From positions 1 to 22,840 of IMG/VR virus record IMGVR_UViG_3300033149_005032: a DNA stretch of 22,840 bases. One strand, given 5' to 3'. Under the pieces are notes generated by a model. That model was not told the DNA's origin. It saw only the letters and a list, made by a program, of their open reading frames with translations, and did no database searches. The position numbers and the translations under genes are program-made. Below, piece after piece: positions 21,403 to 22,840 of this stretch; positions within the stretch are counted from its first letter, which is position 1, and the number at the start of each line of letters is the position of its first letter. The DNA comes from a virus.

Positions 21403-21942
21403 TTATTCCCTTTCTACCTTATTATTTTCATAATCATAAACCTGGTAAGATATTACCGGGTATTGTGTAAGTTCATAATCTCGAACTATAGATTTAAAAT
21501 CATCCGCATATAAGGGGTTATAAAGATAATTATTAGAATAAGTATATTTACCACCCTCAACATATATCCCCATAACGTGGGGTAATATCAAGGGCAAACC
21601 GTAAAACCCGGTATATTTGCACCACATCATAATTTTATAGACTTTGTATCCATGCTGATGTGCTATCCATGTAGCAAAATTCGCAAAATCATCGCAATCA
21701 CCGGTATCATTCCATCCTTCAAGATTAGCTAGATACATTTGATAGGGGCTGTATGTATGAATACTGATATTCCATTCAAAACCTTCCATATATTTACATA
21801 TCTTTTCAGGTGTATTTAAGCTATTAATAAGTTCTACAAATTCTAGATCATCAGGGCAAACCCATGCATTAAGATTAAAACCATTACAACCGGTTAAAAA
21901 AATTATTGATAAGATACTGATAATTAAAAATGCTTTTTTCAT
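21403..21942 (-). CDS. Lipoprotein with transglutaminase-like fold
   Basis: A 179-aa protein with a lipoprotein signal (MKKAFLIISILSIIFLTGC, lipobox LTGC at 16-19). The mature part has a transglutaminase/papain-like triad layout: C83 in WNDTGDCDDFANFATWIAH, H122 in LILPHVMGIYVE and N137/N138 in YTYSNNYL. Such bacterial transglutaminase-like proteases act on proteins or peptidoglycan-linked substrates at the cell surface; the substrate here is unknown. Strong GAGGAGGT ribosome site. Together with the neighbouring lipoprotein and the 3D protein it forms a surface module expressed first in this direction. Confidence 0.75.
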   Translation of the reverse strand: MKKAFLIISILSIIFLTGCNGFNLNAWVCPDDLEFVELINSLNTPEKICKYMEGFEWNISIHTYSPYQMYLANLEGWNDTGDCDDFANFATWIAHQHGYKVYKIMMWCKYTGFYGLPLILPHVMGIYVEGGKYTYSNNYLYNPLYADDFKSIVRDYELTQYPVISYQVYDYENNKVERE

Positions 21943-21972
21943 AATAATTTACCTCCTCTCGGTCTTTATTTA

Positions 21973-22000
21973 GAGGGGCTTGTCAGACCTCAAGCCCCTT
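21973..22000. terminator. Stem-loop between the two lipoprotein genes
   Basis: GGGGCTTG and CAAGCCCC with a loop of about eight bases, between the stop at 22018 and the ribosome site of the next gene. T-run TTTT on the plus side only. On the minus strand it may reduce transcription past the first lipoprotein gene or stabilise the mRNA end. Confidence 0.5.
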
Positions 22001-22017
22001 TTCCTCTTAATGGTTAT

Positions 22018-22569
22018 TTAACGTGGATAAGCGGTATAATCGGTATATTGTACAAACCACTTACCTTCTTCTACACATTCAACAGCCTTCGGATAATATT
22101 GATCTAGAATTGCTAGATCCTCCTCACTTTCAGCATAAGCATACTTAAATTGAGTGTAATCCCCGACCATTGTGCCACTGGTTCCATCTTCATAAACGAT
22201 TATCTCTACCTGTCCTACAAAAGTATTTTCTGTCTCTAATTCGAATAGAGTATATGCAGCATTACCTGATAATTTTCCTTCTTCATCGATGAACACGATC
22301 CCAGAATATTCCCTATCTGGGTCATTAAAGTATTCTTTTATATCAGCAAAACACCATCCACCATCATCCTGAATCAATGTTGCAGGGCCAAGAGGATCGT
22401 TAATCCAACTATTATAGAGTGAACTGTCAGCATTATATCTTTCAGCATCTTCAAACCAGGTAATAGTAATTAGTTTTTCATCAGGAAACAACCAATCAAA
22501 AAAATCACAACCGGTAAGAAGTAAACCGGCAACTAACATAACCACCACCAATACAGTTAGCTTTTTCAT
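22018..22569 (-). CDS. Lipoprotein of unknown function
   Basis: A 183-aa protein with a lipoprotein signal peptide (hydrophobic residues 4-18, lipobox LTGC at 18-21). The mature domain is acidic and beta-rich (ITWFEDAERYN, AYTLFELETENTFVGQVEIIVYEDG) with no motif I recognise. It would be anchored outside the cytoplasmic membrane. Strong GAGGAGGTG ribosome site. It is the most upstream gene in the window; a lysogeny-linked surface or exclusion role is conceivable, but nothing in the sequence proves it. Confidence 0.7.
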   Translation of the reverse strand: MKKLTVLVVVMLVAGLLLTGCDFFDWLFPDEKLITITWFEDAERYNADSSLYNSWINDPLGPATLIQDDGGWCFADIKEYFNDPDREYSGIVFIDEEGKLSGNAAYTLFELETENTFVGQVEIIVYEDGTSGTMVGDYTQFKYAYAESEEDLAILDQYYPKAVECVEEGKWFVQYTDYTAYPR

Positions 22570-22594
22570 CTTCTTTTTTCACCTCCTCTCTTGT

Positions 22595-22840
22595 GGGACC
22601 TGGCCCGGTTAAAGGGTCTGATAAATTACAGCGGTCCTTACTTCACCGTAATTTACAGTAACCAAGCCAGACCCGGTTATTACTTTCTCATTTTTAATTT
22701 AACTTATAAATAATAAAATATAATTACAGGGGGGGCAGACCTTTGATAGTATTTCCTTTCTGCTCCCCCAGGCCTAAGAAGATAGGGTTGCTATCTTCCA
22801 CTCGGCCGTTAAAATTATAATTGCAGGGGGTAAGCCCAGA
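22595..22840 (-). other. Non-coding, hairpin-rich region upstream of the lipoprotein operon
   Basis: No convincing gene. It holds nested arms 22614-22620/22668-22674 (GGGTCTG/CAGACCC) enclosing 22622-22629/22648-22655 (TAAATTAC/GTAATTTA), an 11-bp hairpin 22729-22739/22759-22769 with one G-T pair, and an 8-bp hairpin 22778-22785/22791-22798 flanked by GGCC. AT-rich 22681-22727 could hold a promoter. A 19-20-base motif recurs at 22715 and 22811. Confidence 0.6.

Noticed and set aside
1-22840. CRISPR array, tRNA or rRNA genes, integrase or attachment sites
   Set aside because: No regularly spaced repeat array, no cloverleaf sequence and no recombinase motif was found on reading; the 14-kb and 17-kb repeats are two copies only.

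Overview
The window is a stretch of a tailed phage or prophage genome (Caudoviricetes) with low G+C DNA. Every convincing gene lies on the minus strand, so transcription runs right to left. The terminase (PBSX/Terminase_3 type), SPP1 gp6-like portal and SPP1 gp7/Mu F-like head protein, strong AGGAG ribosome sites, ATGA/TAATG gene overlaps and a SpoIIID-like regulator suggest a Gram-positive-type or related anaerobic host. Bacillota, or another low-GC uncultured lineage, is the best guess from sequence alone. No integrase, tRNA, rRNA or CRISPR array was seen, so integration cannot be shown.

Layout in transcription order (right to left). (1) 22840-20920: a hairpin-rich non-coding leader, two lipoproteins (one with a transglutaminase-like Cys/His/Asn arrangement), a 31-aa membrane peptide and a 3D-domain cell-wall protein. 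This is a surface or envelope module. (2) 20918-17603: small zinc-binding proteins, a C5-methylase-like protein, a beta-class DNA methyltransferase with a zinc-finger-like insert, and a 133-aa phage protein whose 3' end is cut by a repeat. (3) 17630-14023: a cassette carrying an NhaC-family antiporter and a saccharopine dehydrogenase-family enzyme. It is bounded by direct repeats that share a perfect 115-bp core, and it looks cellular rather than viral. (4) 13988-10148: a replication-type HTH protein, the SpoIIID-like regulator, a basic protein, a DUF6166 protein, a 50-aa membrane protein, a B12-binding-like radical SAM protein, a PD-(D/E)XK nuclease, a zinc ribbon and two unknown proteins. 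(5) 10037-7503: ParB-like protein, a Trm1-like methyltransferase-fold protein, an SPL-like radical SAM protein and a SLOG protein. (6) 7506-1: small and large terminase, portal, a short UDP-sugar-dehydrogenase-like protein, a split head protein, a JAMM-domain protein, a small Cys-motif protein, a glycosyltransferase and a methyltransferase.

The most unusual signals are four. Three intrinsic-terminator-like hairpins share an upstream AGAGCT box while their stems differ in a base-pair-preserving way, and each sits directly in front of a ribosome site with no room for a promoter. The metabolic cassette lies between long direct repeats, and the hairpin at the outer edge of the two repeats is inverted between copies. 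Sugar-modification genes (dehydrogenase-like, glycosyltransferase, methyltransferase) are embedded in the packaging/head module. Finally, the head-protein gene is broken by a frame change plus an apparent deletion. A mis-assembly at the repeats is a real alternative explanation for the cassette.
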